From positions 2,027,717 through 2,091,716 of the forward strand of contig NC_071330.1 in assembly GCF_010183535.1 (NCBI RefSeq): a DNA stretch of 64,000 nucleotides. The letters are read 5' to 3'. The DNA comes from Caenorhabditis remanei. Lineage: Eukaryota; Nematoda; Chromadorea; Rhabditida; Rhabditidae. The notes under the pieces were generated by a model. It had not been told where the DNA came from and did no database searches. It saw only the letters and a program-made list of their open reading frames with translations. Positions 32,387 to 40,672 of this stretch are shown one piece after another. Position 1 is the first letter of the stretch; every line of letters starts with the position of its first letter. Position numbers and translations under genes: made by a program.

Positions 32387-32571
32387 GAGCTGCGGAAGTA
32401 TCGAAATGAAGCAATGGAGTAAACTGTCTGACGTTTTTCTAACTTTTAGTTTATCTGAGTGAATACTCAATTCAACTGAAAACAAGCAGAAATTATAACT
32501 GTCCTCGTCTATCATGAAGACTTTAAACGTACTGGCACACAAGCATTACATTTTTCTACCAAACTCTATTG
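32387..32571 (-). repeat. 185-bp segment, third copy beside the central gene
   Basis: It repeats 20986-21170 in the same orientation and abuts the inner end of the left arm (32385). It starts 28 bases beyond the stop of the central gene. Its presence on only one side of the centre shows that the central unit was joined to the arm by recombination or gene conversion at this segment. Confidence 0.65.
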
Positions 32572-32598
32572 TCTATTTCCTGTTTCTTTGGCAGTCTT

Positions 32599-33515
32599 TC
32601 ATACTTGTTTCTCACTCAATTCGGGATGAATCTTTTTCAGATTCTCGAAAACTGACTTAATCGTCTTCCCGGCCAACTCCTCTCGAACCTTTTTACTCAA
32701 GCTATCTGAAAAATTTCGAGTCTAATTGTTTTTAATAGCAGAAAATCCACCTGAAATTCTATTATTCTTCATATTCATAAGATCATTGTAGAAATGTCGA
32801 GCACCCGTTGATACGTAAACAACATGTAGAGTTTTTTCGTTCGCATTTTGAAGAGTCTGTAAATTTTCGTGTGTCTTTAATTAATTTTCAAACCTACATA
32901 TTTCTTGAACGAAGAACAGAGAGGAGAACAAAAGCTTGTCACTTCGAACTGTTCTCCTGCCAACGAAATCAATCTCTTTCTTGGTTTAATCACTGGTTTT
33001 CCTAAATTATAGTTTTAAAATTTTTAATTCAAATAATAACGAGCTGACCTTTCTCCTTTCGTGACCACTTCAAACTATCATTGTATATTCCACTGGACAC
33101 ATCAAATGAAGCAAATTTCGAACCAGATTTCTCAAATTTTGGAAGAACGAAGTTGGAGACGTCTGTTGAAGTTCTGGCTCTGCAAAACCTTACTGCAATT
33201 CGTTGAATTCTAATAAGAAACATACCCCAATTTGACGATTGTTTCCATTTCTTTCTTTCGAAAGTTTATGAAGTACGGACCGCTCCTCCAAATGCCATCT
33301 GCTTCCAGAACTGAATTACAGTGTTAAGAATTTTCACACTCATTTCTATGCCACAAACCTTCCGAAAACTCCATTTTTTGCTGTTGAACACTTTTTTCTT
33401 TTAGGTCTCCATCATCTGAGCTTTCGGAACAGGAGGATTCCTGTTTTGATTTTTTATAAGGCTTGAATTCATCCCCCGTCTCCTCTGAGGAGCTTGACGA
33501 GTACTCATCATCCAT
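32599..33515 (-). CDS. Six-exon gene of unknown function inside the transposon
   Basis: Exons on the minus strand are 33359..33515, 33226..33310, 33049..33188, 32898..33001, 32751..32856 and 32599..32705. They join in frame to 699 nt, 232 residues plus stop. The protein starts with an acidic serine-rich stretch (DDEYSSSSSEETGDE, residues 2-16), then a basic, aromatic-rich middle (GIWRSGPYFINFRKKEME about 58-75; SFCSPLCSSFKKY about 150-162) and a C-terminal charged helix (SLSKKVREELAGKTIKSVFE). I do not recognise a family. The clean splicing and lack of stops suggest it is either the element's own gene or a recently captured host gene. The third acceptor is chosen as CAGTAAG/GTTTTG because it alone keeps the frame. 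Confidence 0.65.
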
Positions 33516-34149
33516 TTATGTCCGTTCTGCAACTTTCACATTAATCTCAACGGAAACCGAGAGAGACGGCAAAGTAGAAGATATAATTCAATTTAAACAA
33601 TTTACGTGTATGGCTCTAGATGAGTACTAAAAATAACAACAAAAAAACAGAAAAATTGGTGATAAAATACCCCGAAATAGGCAAACTTTTTGATAAATAT
33701 TTCTTATTTTCCTACTTGTTCTCCAAGAGTACACGACCCCCGTAAATCTACAAGTGGCCGAGAACGCGTGCAGAAAACGTTCGGCCATGGGAACGAGGCG
33801 GTGTTCTTTCGAACATTCTCGAACGAATTTTTTTTCGAATTTTTAGAATTTTTCCAGTTTTTTCGTACTTTTCCGAGTTTTTCTGTAATATAGTGTAATA
33901 ATATTCATTTCTAAAGAGATTTTCGGAATTGTTCTTGTGAATTTTATTGTTTTTAAGGTATTTCTGTTGCTTTTCCGCTAGAATCCTAAAATTTTTTGTT
34001 TTTTTTGCCTATTCTTTGATATATCCGGCCTATTTTTGTTGATCTTTTGGCCTGTTTCTCTCATTTTTTGAAGATTTTTGCCGCTCTCATCTCGTTTTCT
34101 CTCAATTCAATAATCTCTTATTCATTTCTTGAACACGAATTCTTTTCAG

Positions 34150-34697
34150 CGATTACTCCTCGCTCCTCCGAATGCGTGCAACTTCTTCGACATCTCCATG
34201 CGGCTCGGTGAGAAATGCTAATATTCCCGTTGTCTAGTTTTTTATTTGTTTCGTTCCAGATCCTCGCAGAAATCGTTCGATGAATCAAGGAGAAGATTTC
34301 ACTCGTGGAAATGGAACTGGAGGAGAGTCGATCTACTAAGGGATGTTGTCAAATACGGAACTCAAGACGAACCGGCAGATCGGGAACTCTTAGCAGGTAA
34401 GAATTGTGACGACCTCCGATACTAAAAAAAGTAAAAGTCGTCGTTTCAATCAGAAACGAGTTGTTGCTGGTCTCTTTCTTTAGCTTTGGCTGGTTAATAT
34501 TGAAAATTTCTCATTTTTCAGCCTTGGCTCATACAAGATGGCTGATGCTGTCCGTGGAATCTGGCAATCCACACCCAGAGAGTCTCGTTGACCTTCATGA
34601 GCAATTCGGAAGAGCCAACATCTGCCGTGCCGCACTCGCTAGCTACGATGGAATGTACTTCCTTTTCAAGTGGAATCAGAAAGAACAGAAAGGCTGA
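34150..34697 (+). CDS. Spliced unknown gene, right-arm copy (5' end not found)
   Basis: Exons 34150..34207, 34260..34396 and 34522..34697 have good GTRAG/TTTCAG borders and one shared open frame ending in TGA, about 123 residues. The product includes CVQLLRHLHAAR, FHSWKWNWRRVDLLRDVV, ALAHTRWLMLSVESGNPHPE and GMYFLFKWNQKEQKG. It is rich in tryptophan and arginine and looks like a small globular protein. I recognise no family. Phase at 34150 shows that at least one more exon lies upstream, perhaps within 33750-34080. The same gene lies in mirror image in the left arm, so the element holds two head-to-head copies flanking the central gene. Confidence 0.55.
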
Positions 34698-35005
34698 AAT
34701 CGCTGGTCTGAGAGAAACGCAGTCAAGGTCATCGCTGCTCCAACTCACCACTGATTCAATCGGTCTCTTAGATTTGGTTTAATTTTTTCGGACAATAGTT
34801 TTTGTCCAGAACTGTCGGTTTATGTAATTCTAAATAAACTATCTAGTAAATTTTAAATCTATTGTTAATCTCATATTTCTATAATAATCTTTATTGCTTC
34901 TCATAATTTTACAGATCGCTTCAGGAAACGTTTTGTTTTTCCTTACCAACCCAAAAACTCTCGATTGTGTGATAGTCACTTTCGGGAGTTTTCAGCATTT
35001 GTATT

Positions 35006-35190
35006 CAATAGAGTTTGGTAGAAAAATGTAATGCTTGTGTGCCAGTACGTTTAAAGTCTTCATGATAGACGAGGACAGTTATAATTTCTGCTTGTTTTCA
35101 GTTGAATTGAGTATTCACTCAGATAAACTAAAAGTTAGAAAAACGTCAGACAGTTTACTCCATTGCTTCATTTCGATACTTCCGCAGCTC
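35006..35190 (+). repeat. 185-bp segment, right arm
   Basis: This is the right-arm member of the three-copy segment. An AATAG before it could be a splice acceptor, and the frame stays open from there to 35232, so it may be a further exon. No partner exon is identified. Confidence 0.5.
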
Positions 35191-35476
35191 ACATATCGCA
35201 TTGTTCAACAAATCAGCAAAATCTCATTATAATGAATTGTTATTAGATAATAATTTGAAAAGAAAAACGTAAAAACAATAATGAATAGTTCGAAATCGAT
35301 TATTTCGACAAATAATTGTGACACTAAAGTCATCTCATTCTCCACTCTCATGTCAAACAATAGACGTAATGAGACATCTCTCAATGATTGAAAAGAGATG
35401 CTAGTGTTTCCTCATCGATAAATAATAACTATTCTAGTAAGTTCTTTTCTCTCTCTTCCAGCATTCTCATTATCTA

Positions 35477-35625
35477 TTTGACTACAAACTGTTGTCCCCT
35501 TGAGTATAAACTGTTGTCCCCTTGAGTATAAACTGTTGTCCCATTGAGTATAAACTGTTGTCCCATTGAGTATAAACTGTTGTCCCCTTGAGTATAAACT
35601 GTTGTCCCCTTGAGAATTTTTCATT
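35477..35625. repeat. 23-bp subterminal tandem repeats, right arm
   Basis: Mirror image of the array at 20557-20700, with the same order of CCCCTTG and CCCATTG variants, which shows that the two arms were homogenised recently. Confidence 0.7.
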
Positions 35626-35797
35626 GTCCCCTTGAGTATAACTTGGGGCCCCCTCAAATCCAACAACTTAGTGTCCCTTTGAGCATGTGTCCCTCTGAGA
35701 CTTTGTCCCTTTGAGCATCAACTATGTACCCCCAAGAGTAAATGTCCCCTTTGTCCCCTTGAGCATTGTACCCCCTGGAGCATTGGCCACAGCCAAC

Positions 35798-35893
35798 CCT
35801 CTTCGTCTAACATACCTCCCTCCTGGCCCACATCGTTGCCTATTCTCTCCAATCCTCTGCCCATTCGCCCACAGGAATCGATAGTTCGTTCGA
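35798..35893 (+). promoter_or_regulatory. Proximal promoter of F-box gene, cut off by the transposon
   Basis: The text continues the split block left at 20380: 'cctccctcctggcccacatcg', 'ctctgcccattcgcccacagg', 'aatcgatagttcgttcga', then ATG. Only about 95 bp of native upstream sequence remain attached to the gene; the distal motifs now lie 15 kb away. Confidence 0.6.
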
Positions 35894-37528
35894 ATGGAAC
35901 CTACTTTTTCTTTACTTAAACTCCCCGAGAATGTCATTGTGCAGGTGCTCCAAAACATAAATCCTGATGGACTGTAAGTTTTTTGCTGCAGCTTCTTATT
36001 TATTTATTTATTTATTTATTTTGAATACGCACGCAAGGTACGTGAAAATTAAGAGTTGAGAGTTCAATATGTCCGTGTCCGTTATCCTTAAAAACGTGAA
36101 CTTCCTTCATTTACTGTATTTCCTTTTCTTGTTTCTTGCTTTAAAAGAAGTTTCGAAAGTAACAAGCAAGGACCTTACACGATTGATATCAGGTGAAACA
36201 CACAAGATTGGCGGCCGCATTATTACTCGAGTACAAAACACGAACTTGTACTTCAATTCCCGAAACTTTAGCCAATGTCGATCTTTTGCTTTCTTCATCT
36301 TTCTTCTATATAACTTCCTGGTTTTTCTTTGACTTCTCATCTTACGTTTCCTAGCAATTTGAAGCTCCTCTTGCACCATCTCCCATTTTTTCTTCTGTGA
36401 CCTAATACGACGTTTGATCTCCTGCCTTTCTTTCCTAACAGCTCTTCTAGCAGCTCTTCTGTCGGATTCCCGTTGTTCTCTTAACTCCGCTACCAGCTCA
36501 CGGATACACCCACTTTCTTTTAAATGTTGAAAGATATCCTCCACATCCATGTTGACGATTCCTATTCTCTTTTTAACTTGATTCCCTCTTGCCAACCAAT
36601 CATTGATGAAAAAAATTTGGGAAAAGAAAAATTCTTGTAGAACGCCTCACACTTTTTCAGATTGATCCTCTCCCTGGTCTCATCAAAAACCAAAAACCTT
36701 GTAACATCATTGGGGTTGAGAGCCAGCAGTGTTTACATCGACATTTCTTATGACATTGGTATAACCGTGTACATTGGAAGATTCGGGTGGATTTTGGTCT
36801 TTCGCAACATATCGAATGATGAGAATGTCGAATTCGACATTACTCGTCCAATTTCTCCTTCTTGCCCATGTCTGGGCAAAACCTTTCGACTTTTCAGCAA
36901 TTGGTTGGATCACATTCGGAATGTATTCTCTTGTACTGAACCACTAGACGTAGCTTTCCGGCCAGGCAGTGACCGCTTTGGAATGGAATCGCTGAAGAAA
37001 ATGATGAAAAATGTCACTTGTCTTACTATAACTGCAGGCGTTACTGATATTCAAAGTAAAAGAATTTTGAAAAGTTTCAAAGACTACAACGAACTAACTC
37101 TGAGAATTAATCCATTCGAAGAATCTTGTAAAATTCGAAAATTCTTTATTCGAAACCTCAAATTTTTTGGATTTTATGATGTATACTCACTGGATGATAT
37201 GTTATTCGTCAATAGTGAAAAAGTCTATTTCCGCCGTCCAACAACTCAAAAACAATTCAACCGATTCACCAAACATTGGATCCGTGGGTCTAATCCAAGA
37301 CTTCGAGACATGTCTCTATCAATCGATAATTCGGCGAGCAGAGATGCTCTTCTGAAAGGTATTCATTGTGTTGATGTGCCAGAAGAAGAGCAAGAAGAAA
37401 TCTGTCGTAAACACAAAACTGTCAGTGATGACATGGTTAAGATCAGACGGAACGACGGGACACCTGCTGTGATTGCGACCACGGATTTCAATAATGTTCT
37501 TCATATCCGTTTCCTCGTCTTTTACTAA
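35894..37528 (+). CDS. F-box/FBA_2 protein with an invaded intron
   Basis: Exons are 35894..35973 and 36661..37528, giving 315 residues. It is the inverted duplicate of the gene at 57.9-58.9 kb, with only scattered differences, and belongs to the EFDITRPIS subgroup (FRLFSNWLDHIRNVFSCTEPL; YSLDDMLFVNSEKV; QKQFNRFTKHWIRGSNPRLR). Its associated domain is about eight residues shorter than in other members because of a gap before FRLFSNWLDH. The intron is 687 bp against 48 bp in its twin because of a roughly 635-bp insertion. Expression may be affected both by this and by the transposon 95 bp upstream. Confidence 0.85.
35996..36634 (-). mobile_element. Retroposed-looking insertion in F-box intron
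   Basis: Compared with the intron of the twin gene, about 635 bp have been inserted between 'ttgctgcagc' and 'ttgtagaacgcctc'. On the minus strand the insert ends in a run of AAATA units containing AATAAA, as an element copied from polyadenylated RNA would. A possible 5-bp duplication TTCTT borders it. It carries the antisense reading frame described next. Confidence 0.55.
36107..36550 (-). CDS. Nested intronless reading frame, basic coiled coil
   Basis: From the ATG at 36550 the frame gives 147 residues (MDVEDIFQHLKES...). The frame is open 15 codons further upstream but without another ATG. Residues about 15-100 are very rich in arginine, lysine and glutamate with heptad spacing (RESDRRAARRAVRKERQE, KKKWEMVQEELQIARKR), indicating a long basic coiled coil. 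It has no introns and an A-rich tail follows, so a retrogene or the remnant of a LINE ORF1-type frame are the two options. I recognise no family. Confidence 0.45.
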   Translation of the reverse strand: MDVEDIFQHLKESGCIRELVAELREQRESDRRAARRAVRKERQEIKRRIRSQKKKWEMVQEELQIARKRKMRSQRKTRKLYRRKMKKAKDRHWLKFRELKYKFVFCTRVIMRPPILCVSPDINRVRSLLVTFETSFKARNKKRKYSK

Positions 37529-38574
37529 AAACATTTGGGTTTTGCAAGTGTGTTTCACAGTTTCTCTCTCATTCTTTCCAACCTTGTTCATTTGTTAAAT
37601 TATGATTACTTTGTTGTTCCGCTAATCAACAGCCTAAAGTTTTTCCGATTTTTTGTTATTATCGTAATGAAAAGCAACTGAGACATGTTTATTCAATAAA
37701 TTTTCTAACAAAATGCTCTAAGAAATCTCGCTTGTACTGAACGTTTCAAAAAGTCTACAAGTGTAACGGAATGCAAAGAATCTTCTTTCCATTGGCTCTT
37801 CCAACAGTGCTGCACTTCAACAGATGAGTCCAGAGAACCTTCTGGGAAATCAAATAAAACGACACCTTCATTTCTCAGTACATCTCCCAATCTATACCGT
37901 CGACTATTCTTTCCTAATCTCTGCTCATTTGTCCACACATTCAACGGGGGTTGGCAAAAAGTGCAGTTCTGGGAAATGAGGGTGTCGTTATATTTGATTT
38001 GCCAGAAGGAGACTACTGGTAACGTTTTTTTGGAACGTTTTTTTTTTGGGAAATTTGGATGTCAGTGTAGTAGACGGGGATGTAGAGGACCATGACGTTA
38101 GCAGGTCGGGAAGGAGATGGGTTCTGGAAAATGAGGGTGTCCTATTATTGCCAGAAGGTGTGCGAAAAAATATACCGTGGCTTCATATTTCCGGATAAGA
38201 AATGTTCACCTCCCTTGCAATAATACAGCAAAAGTTTGGCACGTTTATTCGATATACAGTATAATTTGATAAACAATTTACGGAGTTATTTTGTATGAGT
38301 AACAGGAAATGCACGACAAAATATGTTTTAATGTTGAGGTAGGTTAAAAATAGAGGATATAGAAAAGATATGCAGGAGATACAGTAGAAAAATTAAAGCG
38401 CAATTTAGTCTAAAAACAGAAAACGGTAAATATATAGAACGGTTTTAAAATTTGCAGAAGATACAGGGGAGACCACAAAGCAAAAGTTATTAAAGGAGGG
38501 GAAACAAACAAGGAGACATTGAAAAAAACATAAACAGCTTATCCGCCAAAAGCACTTTTGAATTAAATTCAAGT
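37529..38574. other. Intergenic: one half of an inverted duplication
   Basis: The region mirrors 55.65-57.94 kb. It lacks the foldback element (empty site near 37676-37687) and the hAT-type MITE (empty site 37982-37989) that interrupt the other copy. It contains an F-box upstream block at 37800-37940 that is cut off at 'gtccacacattcaacgggg' with no exon behind it, and further motif copies near 37985 and 38140. No gene is seen. Confidence 0.6.
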
Positions 38575-38695
38575 TTAGTACAACACAATGAAGCGGACAT
38601 ATAGAATATTCTCATTTTTGGTCGCAATCACTGCAGGTGTCCCATCCTTCCGTCTGATCTGAATCATATCGACATTCTGATCTGAACCATATCGA
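38575..38695 (-). pseudogene. 3' fragment of an F-box/FBA_2 gene
   Basis: It encodes only the last strands, VDMIQIRRKDGTPAVIATK then ENILYVRFIVLY and a stop, matching the end of the gene at 54.7-55.6 kb. A 20-bp segment around 'tgatctgaatcatatcgaca' is doubled at its upper edge, where family homology stops. It marks the breakpoint of the inverted duplication. Confidence 0.75.
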
Positions 38696-38966
38696 CAGCA
38701 CAGCTGCAACCTTTCCGCAACACGTACGCTACAGTACCGCAGCACAACCGCATCAGGCACGCACTCTACGCTTGCCTGCTGCTGGACTGCTGCGCGCCTG
38801 ATGCGGGTTTCTGCCGAGGCGAATGAGCAGAAGGTTGGGGAGAATAGACGGCGGTGTGGGCCGGGAGGGAGTTACACTCTGGGGAATGAGGCTGTCGTTC
38901 TATTTGATTTCCCAGAAGGAGATTATTTACGTTCTTTTGGGGAATTTTGTATGGTGGGGGAACGGG
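38696..38966. other. Junction segment and upstream-block fragment
   Basis: Bases 38696-38820 are GC-rich and unlike their surroundings, with an imperfect inverted pair 'ccgcatcaggcacgc'/'gcgcgcctgatgcggg'. Bases 38820-38966 are an F-box upstream block in minus orientation matching 14990-15100 and ending at AACGGG, the left copy of the Polinton target duplication. Confidence 0.5.
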
Positions 38967-38975
38967 AGTAGTATA

Positions 38976-39066
38976 CAGATGCAGTTAGGAGTGAAAATAA
39001 AGCACAGGGGGCGGGGCTTAGCAAGCTCCGCCCCCTGTGCTTTATTTTCACTCCTAACTGCATCTG
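38976..39066. repeat. Terminal hairpin, left end
   Basis: A 44-base arm starting CAGATGCAGTTAGG and its complement are separated by only three bases (agc), with one mismatch (GGGGCTT against GGAGCTT). It starts nine bases inside the element end. The core of each arm contains a 'cagggggcgg' GC-rich stretch. Confidence 0.9.
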
Positions 39067-39106
39067 TGAGAATACTTAATCATCCCATCATATCAGAATG
39101 TGATTA

Positions 39107-39442
39107 ACTGATAAACTTACTGATAAGAGTTATAAGAGTGATTATAAATGAATGAAAATGCCTAGGGATCAGAGTATGGTGGGTTAAACGATGAAATGAC
39201 AAGGTGATTACTGATAAGGTGATTACTGATAAAATGATAACTGATACGGTGATTACGGTAAAGTGGTTACCAAAACTACATTGCTCAATTTTCCAAAAAA
39301 GTGATTACTGATAAAGTGATAACTGATAAGGTGATAAATGATATGATGACAACAGGTATGATGATAACCGTTGAGTGATTACTTTACTCTTCAAATTTGG
39401 TGATTACTGATTATTCTATTCAAATTTGGTGATAACTGATAA
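39107..39442. promoter_or_regulatory. Cluster of GATA-factor consensus sites in left terminal repeat
   Basis: Seven exact ACTGATAA copies occur here, spaced irregularly among looser 'gtgattactgat' units. ACTGATAA(G) is the consensus of Caenorhabditis endodermal GATA factors such as ELT-2. The right terminal repeat carries the mirror set as TTATCAGT. The sites may be regulatory or simply a tandem repeat with that composition. Confidence 0.45.
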
Positions 39443-39708
39443 AAGATAGGATTAAAAAAAAAAATAATCAAGAGCTAAAAAAAACCGCAGCTCGCTAGGC
39501 TGCATAATGACAAGAATGAGCTAATTTGAAAAATCAGACTATTATGTACTCTATGTTTCTCTAAACTCTCTTCTCTCTCCTTGAAAACAGATCACTGACT
39601 TTTTTGACACACCCCTCCCTCTTTTCAAAAAAAAACACAGTTTGGTATTTTAATTAAAGTTTATTTTCAAAAATTTTAATATCAGAAAAAAGAAAATTTG
39701 AATAGAAA

Positions 39709-40266
39709 TTACAATTCATTTTGTTCAGTCGAAGTTGATTGATGATTAGCCAAGATTCTCGGTATTGGTTTAGGAAATTTTGCCAAGATTGTTCGTTTTT
39801 GACAATCGACACAGAAATCGTATTCAAGAACCTCATTACTGATGGTGATTGATGGACGGCAGCAGGGTGCCAATGCAACTGTCACACTTGCGCCACGTCC
39901 GGTGAGGACACACGGTAGCACTGAAATAATACAGTACTTTTTTTTTCTAATTAATTACTATTATGTTTACTTTTCTTCCATTTACTTTCTCCTTCTTCTA
40001 CCAATTTCCCATCATTTGTCGTTTTCACTTCTAAAAAAAATATTTTGTTTTTTCTTTTCATCAAACAAACCGTATAACGTAATTGGGTATTTTTGAGCAT
40101 GTGCAGGATACTTCAGAGCAAAGGTACGTTTTTCACACAAAGTGCAGAACTTTGAACGATATTTGCGATTCCGAATAGTAATAGTACTAGCACAAGAATC
40201 ACATAGAGAATAAACCAAAATACCGGTTCCATTAACCAGAGCGCAAGCTGTGATATCGGACCACAT
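39709..40266 (-). CDS. Small double zinc-ribbon protein of the Polinton
   Basis: Exons on the minus strand are 40071..40266 and 39709..39920, giving 135 residues with an in-frame GT-AG join. The protein consists of two copies of one module: CDSC...ITIRNRKYRSKFCTLCEKRT in exon 1 and APCC...ITISNEVLEYDFCVDCQKRT in exon 2, each with two cysteine pairs about 20 residues apart, as in zinc ribbons. The exon 2 module has APCC in place of CxxC. The gene diverges from the polymerase gene across 406 bp and its second exon lies within the terminal repeat. I know of no named family; a DNA- or protein-binding role in replication is inference. Confidence 0.65.
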
Positions 40267-40672
40267 TTTTTAAACAAACTCCTCAGTTTTATACTTATTC
40301 CTAAGCTCCGCCCCTAAAATTTTGAAATCTAGAACCGGTTTTCGGAGCCGTCTTCCTTCAGTTGCAACCAAAACCGAAATGATGTCATCCTGAAAACTCG
40401 TAACCTATAAACGTGTTTTTAGAAAGTGGGTCAGAGCCATCACAATGTTACAGAAATGATGTCATTTAAGAAATTTCCAAGATTCCAAAACCGAAATATC
40501 CTGTTTTCAAAACGGGTTTTCTAAAAGTAGGTCAGAGCTATCACATTTTGGTAGCATGTAGCCTGACGTTTTCACAGTATGAGAGTGGAAATCTTACGGT
40601 TCGGGGGGAAAACCTATCAAACCGTTATATCAAGTGGCTGTAGAATTTGAAAACAAGGATGGTACTCAATTT
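40267..40672. promoter_or_regulatory. Bidirectional promoter region of the Polinton genes
   Basis: Within it, two similar blocks of about 90 bp repeat: 'aaatgatgtcat', then 'agtgggtcagagccatcaca' or 'agtaggtcagagctatcaca', with 'gaaatgatgtcat' present twice. Repeated elements between divergent genes suggest shared control. A frame continuous with polymerase exon 1 is open leftward to about 40583, so the true start could lie in this region. Confidence 0.4.

Larger units (their letters stand above)
20388..35788. mobile_element. Foldback DNA transposon, MULE-like by 9-bp target duplication
   Basis: Direct repeats ACAGCCAAC at 20379-20387 and 35789-35797 flank the element. Its termini read GGTCTATGCTCCAGG on the left and, reverse-complemented, GGCCAATGCTCCAGG on the right. 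The arms are about 2.04 kb each: the left arm is 20388-21452 plus 31406-32385, split by a BEL/Pao insertion, and the right arm is 33744-35788. Without the retroelement the unit is about 5.4 kb. Nine-base duplications and ends beginning GG fit Mutator-like elements, but I recognise no MULE transposase, so the superfamily call is an inference. Its cargo is a six-exon gene in the centre and a spliced reading frame in each arm. Confidence 0.7.
33744..35788 (+). repeat. Right inverted arm of foldback transposon
   Basis: The arm is 2,045 bp and pairs with 20388-21452 plus 31406-32385. Coordinates sum to 66129 across the inner half, so no insertion or deletion separates the arms there. It keeps the uninterrupted retroelement target site (34724-34729). 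Confidence 0.85.
38967..40035. repeat. Left terminal inverted repeat of Polinton
   Basis: It pairs with 46694-47732. The left copy keeps a roughly 38-bp segment near 39745-39785, inside the zinc-ribbon exon, that is deleted from the right copy. Apart from this the copies match closely. Confidence 0.8.

Noticed and set aside
33690..33893. 67-codon plus-strand frame near the inner end of the right arm as first exon of the arm gene
   Set aside because: It is dominated by phenylalanine from T-rich sequence and has no donor in the phase required by the exon at 34150.
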